Source: Talinum fruticosum
Lineage: Eukaryota; Streptophyta; Magnoliopsida; Caryophyllales; Talinaceae
Direction: 5' to 3'
Assembly (NCBI GenBank): GCA_021018815.1
Contig: JAITYX010000030.1
Span: 6,843,501-6,907,500 of the forward strand
DNA length: 64,000 bases
Shown here piece after piece: positions 36,560 to 47,557 of the stretch; position 1 is the stretch's first letter, and every line of letters starts with the position of its first letter. The position numbers and the translations under genes were made by a program. The notes under the pieces were generated by a model, which was not told the DNA's origin, searched no databases, and saw only the letters and a program-made list of their open reading frames with translations.

Positions 36560-38929
36560 GAAGCATTTGAAATAGCGGTCGTGTACTACAATACCAATTT
36601 TTTTTATACAAAAATATTTTATTAATGAAAGCGTATTACATCTATACATATAGATAATTTTTTTAATAAACTAAATTTAAAATATTAAAATTGATCTTTA
36701 TTTTTACTAAATTAATAATAAATATACTTTTATTCGACTCTATACTTACAACATTAATCTGACTATAGATTATGTTCTTCAACTTTAAATTATTTTTTTG
36801 AAAATTAACTCTCACGTAAATTATAGAAACTGATGTTGATGTAAATAAGTGACTTTGATTCACCAATGAAAGATTCTTTTTGAAATTACCTATGAAAGAT
36901 TCTAGAACTACATGTATATTGAAATAATACATTAACGTAAAATATACTAAGAATCTATATATGTGAATTAAATAAAAATTAGTAAATAATTAATATATTT
37001 TTACATAATAATGCCATGAAGGTTCACATGTATCCTTATTATCTTATATAATTATAGGTTTTGACTGTTAAATTTACTATAAGTTTTGAAAGATTCTAGA
37101 ACTAACTGCACTCGTTATTAGATGAGAATAGCTTGACTGTTAAATTTACTATAGGTTTTGAAAAACAAAAAGTTTTTGAATGTAAATAATCTCACATGTA
37201 CGAAAATTAGATAAGAATAGTTCTGACTTTTAAATTTGTGACACATAACATACTAATATATCGGACATATGTATTTCTAATATCTCGATCACACTCCAAA
37301 ATGAAGTCAATAATGCTTTTATTTAAAATTCTAATTATATGGTCGGTTACTTAAGACTCTTTTTTGGGGCTTGGATAGGTTACTTATTACATGAATGATG
37401 ATGTTGGAGATTGAAGAAATATATACGTAATCCACATTTGATAAGTAAACTAAATAATACCATGTAATCCTCGAGCTAAAAACACCAATGACTTATGGTG
37501 GTAAAGATAAGTAAAGAGTTTTAGATGCCACAATTATATCTTCGAGAATGTTGGATTAAAATTAATCAATATTTAAACCTTATTTTTATGTAATACCTTT
37601 AAAGGTGAGATTATTAATATTTAAAAAGTTCATAAGATGAGTATTCTAAAGTTGACGATACCTTGAAGAGGTAACATTACTGATCATAAATTTATGGAAT
37701 TAATAGCAAAAAAAATGAAGTAAAAAGGCACCAAATTTAAAAGTTTAAGTTATTCCTATCTTATATATCAAATTTGAAAGTAAGGGAACAAAAATGTAAT
37801 ATAATGGAAACGATAAGGACAACAAATACAACTGATGAAATGAATATATATACACCCATACACATATGATGAAGTGCCAGTTGCAAATCAATGCTTTCTG
37901 CTATAGATATTTTTCATCTTTTATTATATAAAATTAGCATAATTATGTGCTGAGTTTCAATCTCATATTAAAAATATAAACTTATTATGTGCGTATACCT
38001 CTCGCATGTCTAAGCTATGCTTGTTTAGTCACATAGTTCGCAACAAAAAATAATTAATTTATTAATAAAGTGATTTGGGTTAGCTTTATTTCTTAAATTA
38101 TACGGAATTTTTAAAAAATAGAATATAAAACTTTAATATCAAGTTTATGTTATAATAGTTGACATAATTTATAACATCAATCATACATTTGAGAATACCT
38201 GCTCCTCATACGTATGTTAACGAGATAGAGGGATGAACGGAAAAATATGGGGAATTTTATGGACCTAAAATAATAATGTATTACCTGAAAATATATGCTT
38301 CTAGGTGGATATAAAAATTTATAAAAACAATTATACAACAATTTCTACAAGTTATTTTATTAGTTAAATTTTCCAAAAAAATAATTTAGAAAGACATAGT
38401 TGACTTATTTAGAGTATAGTTTGAATGATTTGGCATTAGTTGAGAGTTGAGACTTGTGTTTTCCAATGCCAATAAATATCAGAAACAACCAAAAAATGCA
38501 TAGTTGGGAGGAGCACCTAGCAATCAATTAGTGTTGTAGTGTGGGGATAATAATTAATATTCCAAGCTCCTAACTGCCTGTTTCCTTGTTATATAGCCCA
38601 TGCCTACATGGCCTAGCCTCATAATACTTCTATAGTATCCTCTGTATATTCTTTTAATTCCTTGGATCTAATGAAATTTAAAATATTTGAATAAATAATG
38701 AAATATGATTTAAAATGAATAAATTATCTAATATTTAAGATCTACATAGATATGATCATTCTTTCAAACAACCTATAAACTAATCATAATGTAGGCAAAA
38801 GAAAAATGACGCTATTGCTTCCTTTGTTTTGTTCATCTTTTGAAAAAAAAAAACGATTGACTGTATTATAGGAAAAAACTATAATCGTCTTTATCTTTTG
38901 TAGTAGAAAGGTACAATAATTGCTATACT
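36560..38929. repeat. Gene-free AT-rich stretch with one small duplication
   Basis: GACTGTTAAATTTACTATA(A/G)GTTTTGAAA occurs at about 37066 and 37135. No gene motif was recognised, and the 89-residue minus-strand frame at 36663-36932 looks random. Confidence 0.5.
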
Positions 38930-39230
38930 GGTAAGTACACCCGGTAAGTGAGTCGTTCGATTCGGGTTGGTTTAACTTTGGATCGGACCTTATTGGTTCG
39001 ACGTTATTTCGACTCTATTCGATTCGGGTCGGTTTGGATTTGAGTCAGATTGACTTCGGGTCAAAAAAATTTGGTCTAATAAATTTGTCCTACAAAAAAT
39101 AACTTTATTAAAAATTTCAGTTTAAATTTGATTTTAGTCCATTCGAATTTCGAGTGAGCATGTTTGGGTCGGGTATGAATCATGGTGGTTCGGTCTCAGG
39201 TCTCAAGTCTTGGCAAGTCTTCAATTAATT
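38930..39230. repeat. Degenerate TTCGGGTCGGTTT-type repeat block
   Basis: Motifs CGATTCGGGTTGG, GATTCGGGTCGG, TTCGGGTC and GGGTCGGGT recur here. The block resembles the subterminal sequence of the hAT-like elements elsewhere in the window, but no terminal repeat or target duplication could be paired. Confidence 0.5.
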
Positions 39231-40877
39231 CATCCGTTTATTGTCTTATTTAGGACAACATATTTATTATTTTATATCTCTTTTTAATAATTTCTCCGCT
39301 TTGAGAGATTTGAGGTTCCCGTTTAATTTGGGGTGGGTTTTGCCTCCTCGTTTTGGTAAAATTTTGGTTGAATTCTTATTTTTATAGAATCGATAATCTA
39401 ATTTCACATTGTTTAATTTACTTTTAAATATAATCTATTATTTTAAATAGATATATCTTTATATAATAATATACTATGTTTACACAAAAAAAGTTATGTA
39501 CTATAATTTATTATCCCTATATTTTTTTATACGAAGGAGGCGTAAGTAGTCCTTTTTTGATAGTTTTCTTTGGTTAAAAGCAAACAGGAATTAACTTTTT
39601 ATTATTACTTAATTTTATTCCAATATAGTAATATATTTAATTCAGGAGTGTACACATCGAAAAGTATTCAGATATACTATCCATATGTTGCAAAAGATAC
39701 GACATAGTTTTAATCCCATTTGCCATTAGAACTTATAATTTCAGGAAGGGGAAGAAAGGAATAAGGAGAATTTGTTTTTCTATTTTCTATTTTATTTTTT
39801 TATTCTTTTATAAATAAAGGATGAATTTCATTAAGTGAAGGCAATTAAGCATCTAAATTAAACATCACACTCAAATAAACTTGTAATTAAAAATAACAAA
39901 ATAAACCTTTCGATAAAAAAAAACTACTTAAAACTCTTTTCAACACTCCTTTTTACTCAATCACTACTCCATAATAATATAACCTCTATTAAGGAGATCT
40001 ATAAATCTTATTCTCTATCGAAGAGTTTTTCCACTTCTTTCATATTCATTTTCGTATAAAATGATTTACTAACGAGAAATTTTTATTATGTAAGTTTTTA
40101 ATCATATGTAGCTCATCAACGGCAAACTCAACATAAAGCTAGCGTAGGAAAAAAGTTTGGATTTATGTTCATTGATTTTTGTAACAAAATAGTTTGGTTA
40201 AATGATTTATTATTCATTCTCTTCAAACAATATTTTCAATCTGAATCTTGTAAACAGAGAAAATTTGTGATAAAAGAACAAGTACGTCTAATGATCTAAG
40301 TATAACTCAACTCCATTTAAATACATAATCAAAAACTTTAGAAAAACTCCTCATACTCAAAAATTGCATTATTGATTATGAATTATAGACCTTAAATGAT
40401 TGTTTGATTTTATGATGTGACATGTAAATGTTCCTTTTCAACAAACTTTATATGACAAACAAATTAGTACGGTTTTTTTTTTCATATGCCATATTTTTTT
40501 GAAGTGCATATGCTTGTTTTTGCTTAGTGGAGACATTTGTTTCATGAAGGAAAAATCATATTTCGACAACATTGAATAACTGCCAAAGCTGATTATGGCA
40601 AAAGTAGAAAAATAATGTACTATGAAAAACAAGGTTGTACAAAAATTAAAGTTTCAAGTGGTGAAAAAGAAAGAAAGTCCAAGTACATTGTTCTTTTAAT
40701 GAATTTTTATTTTGAATGTATCAAATAACCTTTCATAACTTATGATTGAAGATTTTACTTGAAAGTTATAGACAACTTGTCGCTAAGATTTTTCACAATT
40801 TGATGTTTCTGACAACTTGTTGCTTCTTTTTAGCCCGATCGAGACATTTAGTAATAAATTACTAGGAGGTAGTTGTG
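39231..40877. other. Gene-free AT-rich stretch
   Basis: No coding motif was recognised. It forms the left flank of the complete copia element. Confidence 0.45.
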
Positions 40878-40882
40878 AGATT

Positions 40883-41363
40883 TGTTGAGAGTGGAGCCTA
40901 ACAATCATGGGCCATGATAATCAAGGCTTGCTGAGCTTGGAGGAAGGTGGCACGGACAGAAGATGAAGATGGCACGAGCATGACAGTCATGGTATGAGCA
41001 AGTAGCGAATTTAGCAAAACTACAGGAAATGAAAATTGCAAGGTGGCATGGTCATGACCGTGCCACCCGACACGACCATGCCATGTCCTGCTCGTTTTCT
41101 TCATCGGTTATGCCTTATTTGCCCGAGTTTAATGTGTATTGATGTTGATTTATGAGACTTTAGGCTATATATTCAGGTCGAAGGTCCTCCATTGTTGCAT
41201 CACACACAAAACACAAAAGCTTCCTTGTAATGAAAATATCTAGTGGATTATTTGTGTTTTTTTTTTCCGGTTTTGGGTTTTCCACGTTAAAAACTCGTGT
41301 ATCGGTTTTCTCTGTTTCTCTTTGCTTAGTTTTCTGTTGTTGTTGTGGCTCTTGATCCTAACA
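40883..41363 (+). repeat. 5' LTR of the complete copia element
   Basis: Starts TGTTGAGAGTGG and ends CCTAACA, 481 bp. A near-palindrome lies at 41042-41067. CTATATATTCAGG (about 41165) may serve as the TATA region. Confidence 0.93.
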
Positions 41364-41398
41364 ACTAGTATCGAAGCAAGGTTAGTAGTCACAACGAA

Positions 41399-44300
41399 AT
41401 GGAGGGTGGATAGGCGAAGATCGAGAGGTTCGATGGAAAAGACTTTGTATTTTGGAAAATGCAAATTGAAGATTTGATGTACCAAAAGGAGCTTTATCAA
41501 CCTCTTGGAGAGAAACCGGTTAAGATGGCACAAAAAGATCGGGACGTGCTCAATTGTCAAGCACTCGGGACCATCCGGTTGACGTTGGCAAAGAACTTTG
41601 CTTTCAACGTCATGGAGAAAAAGACGACAAAGACTTTGTTGGAAGCGCTCTCCAACATCCATGAGAAACCATCGGCAATGAACAAGGTATACCTTATGCG
41701 CCATTTGTTTGATCTCAAAATGCATGATTCCACTAGTGTAGTCAACCACACAAATGACTTCAATATGTGCATTTCTAAGCTTGCTTCGGTTAATATCAAC
41801 TTTGACGATGAAGTGAAAGCTTTGATTTTATTGTCTTCTCTACCTAAATCTTGGGACACTATTGTTTCTGCTGTGAGTAGTGCTAGAGGTTCAAATGCTT
41901 TAAAATTTGATGAAATCGGTGATGCCATTTTAAGTGAAAGTATTCGCAAAAGGACTCGGGTGAATCTAAGAATGCATTGCATGTTAGAGGTAGAGGGAAA
42001 AAAAGGAACAAAACAAGTCTAGGGGTCGGTATAAATCAAAGGCTAAGGGTAAATCTCAAAACCCCAAGGAAACCGTGTATTGGGGTTGTAGTGAAAAGGG
42101 TCATTACAAGAAGAATTGTCCTAAACCTAAAAATAAGGGGAGGGGCAATAATCATGATGACCAAGATTCAGTTAATTCTGCTGAGGATATTGGTGATGCC
42201 CTTATTGTGAGTGTAGATAGTCCAATTGAGTCTTGGATAGTAGACTCAGGTGCCTCGTTTCACTCTTTTTCATGTAGAGAACTTTTCCATAACTTTGAGA
42301 ATGGACACTTTGGTAAAGTATATCTTGCTTATGATAAGTGTTTGGAAATCTTGGGGAGAGGTGATGTAAATATCAAGCTCTCTAATGGGGGTTATTGGAA
42401 ATTAGAGGATGTTCGGTATATACCGGGATTGACCAAGAATTTAATTTACGTAAGTTAATTAGATGAAACGAGCTATTTCACTCATTTTGGGAACGGGCGT
42501 TAGAAAATTGTCAAAGGGGCATTAATAATTGCAAAAGGGGTTAAATCTGGGACCTTGTACTTGTACTTTTGGTTGTACAAACTTGCTTGCTAACGTTGAC
42601 AACAAGTCCTCTAGTTCGGTTTTGTGGCATAATAGACTTGGTCACATGAGTAAAAAGGGAATGAAAATTATGGTCGCTAGGGGTGCTTTGCCGGGATTGG
42701 TTGATGTTAATCCGGGACATTGTGAGAGTTGTGTTCTTGGGAAACAAAAGAGAGTTAATTTCTCCAGAGTTAGTAGGGAACCAAAGGCAAACAAACTAGA
42801 GTTAGTTCACACCGATGTGTGGGTCCTTCTCCTATTCAATCCATGGGTGGTGCTTACTACTATGTCACCTTTATTGATGATCACAATAGGAAGGTGTGGA
42901 TTTATTTTCTGAAAATAAAGCTGATGTTTTTGACACTTTCTTGAGATGGAAAGTAGACATTGAAAATAAAACAGAGTTGAAGATCAAATGCTTGAGATCC
43001 GGTAATGGTGGTGAGTATGAGAAGGATGAGTTCAAGGTTTATTGTGCTCAAGAGGGAATCTGGTTGACAAGAACGGTTCTGGGAAAGGCAAGGCAAAATG
43101 GTGTAGCCGAGAGGATGAATCGTACCCTCAATGAGAGAGCAAGGAGCATGCGCAGTCATGTCGGGCTGGCCAAATTTCTAGGGAAGATGTAGTCAACACG
43201 GACGCCTATTTAATCAATAGGGGACCATCCATGCCGTTGGGTAACAAAATTCGGAAAAGTTTGGAGTGGTAAGGATATAAATTTATCCCATTTACGTGTT
43301 TTCGGTTGTGTTGCATATGTTATGGTTGAGCCTAACAAGAAGGACAAGCTCGATGCTAAGTCCAAGAAATGTTATTTTCTTGGTTATGGTGATAACTTGT
43401 TTGGGTATAGAGTTTGGGATGAGAAAAGATGTTTAGACATGTTGATATTGTCTTTGATGAGTCTGTTTTGTACAAAGACAGATTGAATGAGAATTTGGTT
43501 GACAAGGAGGTAGTGGGAGCCAATGTGAGCAAAAAGGAAGTTGTTGAAGTCTCCTTGGAGGGAAGACAAACTCATGCTAGAGCTCCACATGTCGATGTAC
43601 CATTTATGGAGCCAATTCTTGAACCGAAACTCCTCATGACATTGAGCTCCAAACTCCTCCTACCTTGAGAAGGTCGGCTCGGTCAACTAGAGGTATACCG
43701 GCTGAAAGATACTCTCCTTCTTTACATTATCTTTTATTGACCGATGCTGGTGAGCCGGAATCCCATACTGAGGCAATGCAAGTGACTGATTGGTCCAAGT
43801 GGGAGCAAGCCATGGATGAGAAAATGGAATCGTTGGACAAGAATGAAACTTGGGAGTTGACTAAATTACCGATTGGTAAGAAAGCTCTATTAAACAAATG
43901 GGTGTATAGGACTAAAAATGAGCTTAGTGGTCATATGAGGTATAAGGCTTGATTAGTGGTTAAGGGTTTTTCACAAAAGAGGGCGTTGACTATATTGAAA
44001 TATTTTCTCATATTGTGAAACTAACCACCATTAGAATCATTTTGAGCATGATTGCAGCTAATGATCTTCACTTGGAGCAAATGGATGTAAAAATGGCATT
44101 TTTACATGGGGATTTGGAGGAAGATCTCTACATGCTACAGCCAGAGGGGTATGAAGTTCGGGCAAGGAACACTTGGTTTAGAGGCTCACAAAGAGCCTAT
44201 ATGGTTTGAAGCAAGCACCGAGGCAGTGGTATCTCAAATTTGACACTTTCATGTGCAACAATGGGTTTCGAAGAAGTGATAAGGATCGGTGTTGTTACTT

Positions 44301-45313
44301 CAAAAACTTCATTGATTCTTATGTCATTTTACTACTCTATGTGGATGATATGTTGATTGCGAGGTTCTAGCATGGATAAAATCAACAAATTGAAGGAGGA
44401 GATGTCAAGAGAGTTTGAGATGAAAGACTTGGGCCCAGCAAAACAAATTCTTGAGACAAGAATAACAAGAGATAGGCCCAAAGGAATCTTGAAGCTGCCT
44501 CAAGAAGAGTATGTGCTAAAAGTCTTGGAGCGGGGTGATGCCAAACTAAGAAAAACCCCGCTTGCAAATCATATCAAGCTGACCAAGGAGCAATGTCCAA
44601 AGACAAGTAAGGAGAAAGAGCATATGTCTAAGGTTCCCTATGCTTCTGCCATTGGGAGCCTCATGTATGCAATGGTTTGCACAAGACCGAACATAGCCTT
44701 CACAGAGTGGGAGCGAGTGGCAACGTTCATGTCCAATCCTGGAGAAGAGCATTGGGAAGCAGTGAAGTGGCTTCTAAGATACTTGAAGGGAACATCTAAC
44801 ACATTGTTAGTGTTTTAAGAAAGTGACCTTAAACTTGAAGGCTTTGTGGATGCTGATTTGAGCGGATATTTTGATATAAGCAAGAGCACTACGGGCTATG
44901 TTTTCACACTTGGAGGCATAGCCGTGAGTTGGATGTCAAGGCTCCAGAAATGCATTGCTTTGTCCACAACTAAACTCGAGTATGTGGCCATGTTAGAAGC
45001 TGGAAAGGAGATGGTGTGGTTGCAAAACTTCTTGAAGGTTTTGGGCCAAAGGCAAGAGAACAGAGTGCTTTACGGTGACGGTTAAAGTGCAGTCCAATTG
45101 AGCAAGAATCCCATCTTCCATTCAAGAACCAAGCACATCCGGCGTAAGTTCCACTTCGTTCGAAGCTTGGTGGAGAGTGGAGACTTACAACTTAAGAAGA
45201 TCATGGGTAGCTAAAATCCAGCAGATATGCTAACCAAAGGAGTGAATGTCGGGAAATTGAGATTGTGCAAAACCTCAATTGGCCTTTTTGTTGAAGCAAA
45301 GGATGGTGTTTGA
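41399..45313 (+). pseudogene. Copia gag-pol polyprotein, multiply disabled
   Basis: The likely start ATG (41399-41401) meets a TAG at codon 5 (41411-41413). After it comes gag (KIERFDGKDFVFWKMQIEDL). The zinc knuckle (42078-42120) reads YWGC…GHYKKNC, so its first Cys is Tyr. The protease motif DSGASFHS is near 42243. The GAG-pre-integrase region is LWHNRLGHMSKKG (about 42620). In the integrase core the second catalytic Asp is replaced: LRSGNGGEY, GGT at 43001-43003. The later QNGVAERMNRT Glu is kept. The RT has WKMAF-type and YVDD (44338-44349) boxes. RNase H contains STTGYVFTLGG, and the tail HIRRKFHFV leads to NPADMLTKG. Frame changes and stops occur near 42020, 42455, 42910, 43190, 43430-43670, 43950, 44210, 44370, 44817, 45083 and 45212. 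Confidence 0.92.
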
Positions 45314-45352
45314 TCTACTAAATGTGTTCAAAGAGGAAGTGATTGATAATCT

Positions 45353-45365
45353 CCAAGTGGGAGAT
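45353..45365 (+). promoter_or_regulatory. Polypurine tract of the copia element
   Basis: AAGTGGGAGATT immediately precedes the TGTTGAG start of the 3' LTR, the standard position for plus-strand priming. Confidence 0.8.
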
Positions 45366-45861
45366 TGTTGAGAGTTAAGCCTAATAATCATGGGCGATGA
45401 TAATCAAGGTTTGCTTGAGCTTGGAGGAAGGTGGCATGTACGGAAGATGAAGCTAGCACGAGCATGATAGTCATGGCATGAGCAAGTAGCGAATTCAGCA
45501 AAGCTGCAGGAAATGAAAACTACAAGGTGGCACGGTCATAATCGTGCCACCCAAGCACGACCGTGCCATGTCCTGCTCAGCTCGGCTGCTCGTTTTCTTC
45601 ATTGGTTATGCGTTGTTTGCCTAGTTTAATATGTATTGATGCTGATTTATGAGACTTTAGGCTATATATTTAGGTCGAAGGTCCTTCATTGTTGCATCAC
45701 ACACAAAACACAAAAGCTTCCTTGTAATGAAAATATCTAGTGGTTTATTTGTGTTTTTTTTTCCGGTTTTGGGTTTTTCCACGTTAAAAACTCGTGCATT
45801 AGTTTTCTCTCTTTCTCTTTGCCTTAGTTTTCTGTTGTTGTTATAGCTCTTGATACTAACA
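45366..45861 (+). repeat. 3' LTR of the complete copia element
   Basis: Collinear with the 5' LTR, 496 bp. It carries a short extra GCTCGGCT-type duplication near 45577-45590. The hairpin sequence lies at 45526-45551. Confidence 0.93.
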
Positions 45862-45866
45862 AGATT

Positions 45867-46640
45867 TAGTATGAGAATAGTTCAATCAAACCTGAAAGTA
45901 TAACATTGTATATCCATTGTAGTAGTAAGCGAGAACAGGAGTAGGAGACTTCAATAAATGGAACCACAAACCATGAGCCTAAGTGCCCTACAAATAGTAA
46001 AAGACACGTTTAATAGCATAGATGTGAGTAATAAGGAAATCAAGCATAAAATCGTAAATCGGACACTTCATGCGCAATGTTAGACCAAGTCATAGTTAAA
46101 TACTATGAAGTTACTACGATACTTTTTTTTTCTTAGATAATGGTCTGCAAGAAGTTCATCATCTAAGATGGATAGGGTAGTTCGAATAGTATGTAAATAA
46201 ATTTACATATTTAAGTTGCAATTTTCATAAAAAGATCGGAAAAATATTTTTGTTGTATCAATACAAGCCCCGAATGAGATTGAACCCCTAAATGTCCAAA
46301 AAGTAATGAAGATCTCATGATCTTTCCTTGAAAATTGTTTCAGAAAAGGATAATAAATTTTTCTAGCATAACGTTGAAATTGCCTATCAAAATAATGTCA
46401 TTAACATAAAGCAAAAATATAATGAAAGAGTCATGGAAAAGAATGAAAATGGAAATATCAACACGACTACCTACAACATTATGGAATATAAGAAAGTTGT
46501 CAAAACAGTAAAACAAAGCTCCTTGAGCTTGTTTCCGACCATATATACTCGTTTTCTATTTACAAAAATATTCAAGAAAAAGCTAATTGAACAAACCAGG
46601 CGAAAAATGACAATTGTAATGCTTCAATCCTTCTTGGGTC
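45867..46640 (-). pseudogene. Copia RT/RNase H fragment, antisense
   Basis: The minus strand carries LYVNDIILIG (catalytic box YVND at 46397-46408), then RKDHEIFITFWTF, then a decayed YLTMTWSNIAHEVS, then HLGSWFVVPF at about 45960. It aligns with the corresponding region of the minus-strand copia remnant at 19.9-20.4 kb. Many stops are present. The complete copia element ends right next to it. Similarity may extend weakly to about 46900. Confidence 0.65.
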
Positions 46641-47302
46641 ATAGATAGTTATCGGGAACGATTTTAAGGATTGATGATTGCCTCACAAATCAATAAAAAT
46701 CTTTTTAGGGGTGTTGTCCCCAATTTGCACCCCATATGAAAAGTTTCTATGAATTCAACCATATTTTTAATCATCCAAACCAAACATGTTTTACTATGTA
46801 GTTCTCAAGAATAAGCTTTGTAAAAAGAAGGTGCACCTTTAATTTGGTGATATAAGCAATTAATCTTTTTAAGCCTTTCTTTAACCACAACTTTGGGTAT
46901 TACAATAGTGAAAGAGCTGGGATTGAGTAAGGAAATGATGTGTCAAGAAAACACAATAAAAAAGTAGTGGCAAATATTTTGATGGAAAATCCGACGGATT
47001 TCAAAAAGATTCGACAAGAAGTTTGATAAATAACACCAATCATATTTCTGTTCATTTAAAATGGACATTCCGACGAGCTCGGGAGACATGACCGAAGAGA
47101 AGTACGACATGGATAAACCCTTTGGATTTCTATCTCGACGAGATGTCCGATGAGACCGATAACCCGTCAAACTCCCATCCGGTGGGATGTACAACAGAGT
47201 TTACGATAGGTTTCGACGTTTAACTAGTTAGTGTTTAATGGGTTATCCAATGGACTCCGAGTGAAATTTCCCTGTTTTGTCGAATATTTTTTTGCTATTA
47301 GT
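46641..47302. other. Intergenic stretch, possibly more decayed copia
   Basis: No clear coding motif was seen. TCTCGACGAGATGTCC-like words recur around 47050-47180. Confidence 0.4.
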
Positions 47303-47557
47303 TGTTGACATACAATTATTACAATGATGTCAATTGTTCTCAAAACCGCAAAATTAAAAATACTTCAAGCAAAGAAACTATTAGACAAAATTTTGTTAGA
47401 TAAAATTATGTAAATAATTTTATTATTGTATTATCCTTTTAGATATTCTTGTTATCCCTTCGTTGATTCTAGCTTGGATTAAGGATGATACTTTTGTATA
47501 AGTACATTATACATGATTAATGAAAACTCAAAGGGATTACATGTTATCATGCTATCA
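47303..47557 (+). repeat. Probable 5' LTR of a copia fragment
   Basis: This segment begins TGTTGACATAC and ends GCTATCA, directly before a primer-site-like TGGTATCGGCC (47558-47568). TGTATAAGTACATTATACATG inside it resembles copia LTR ends. The left boundary is uncertain. Confidence 0.4.

Larger units (their letters stand above)
40883..45861 (+). mobile_element. Complete Ty1/copia retrotransposon (Tork/Tnt1-like), defective
   Basis: Both LTRs are present (40883-41363 and 45366-45861). The element is bounded by a perfect 5-bp target duplication AGATT (40878-40882 and 45862-45866). A decayed primer site follows LTR1 (TAGTATCGAAGC, about 41367-41378), and a polypurine tract (AAGTGGGAGA) lies just before LTR2. 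The internal region has the copia order gag, protease, integrase, RT, RNase H. Phrases such as SAIGSLMYAMVCTRP and MSNPGEEHWEAVKWLLRYLKG in the RT are typical of the Tork/Tnt1 lineage. By eye the LTRs differ at somewhat under a tenth of positions, so the insertion is old. Confidence 0.93.
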
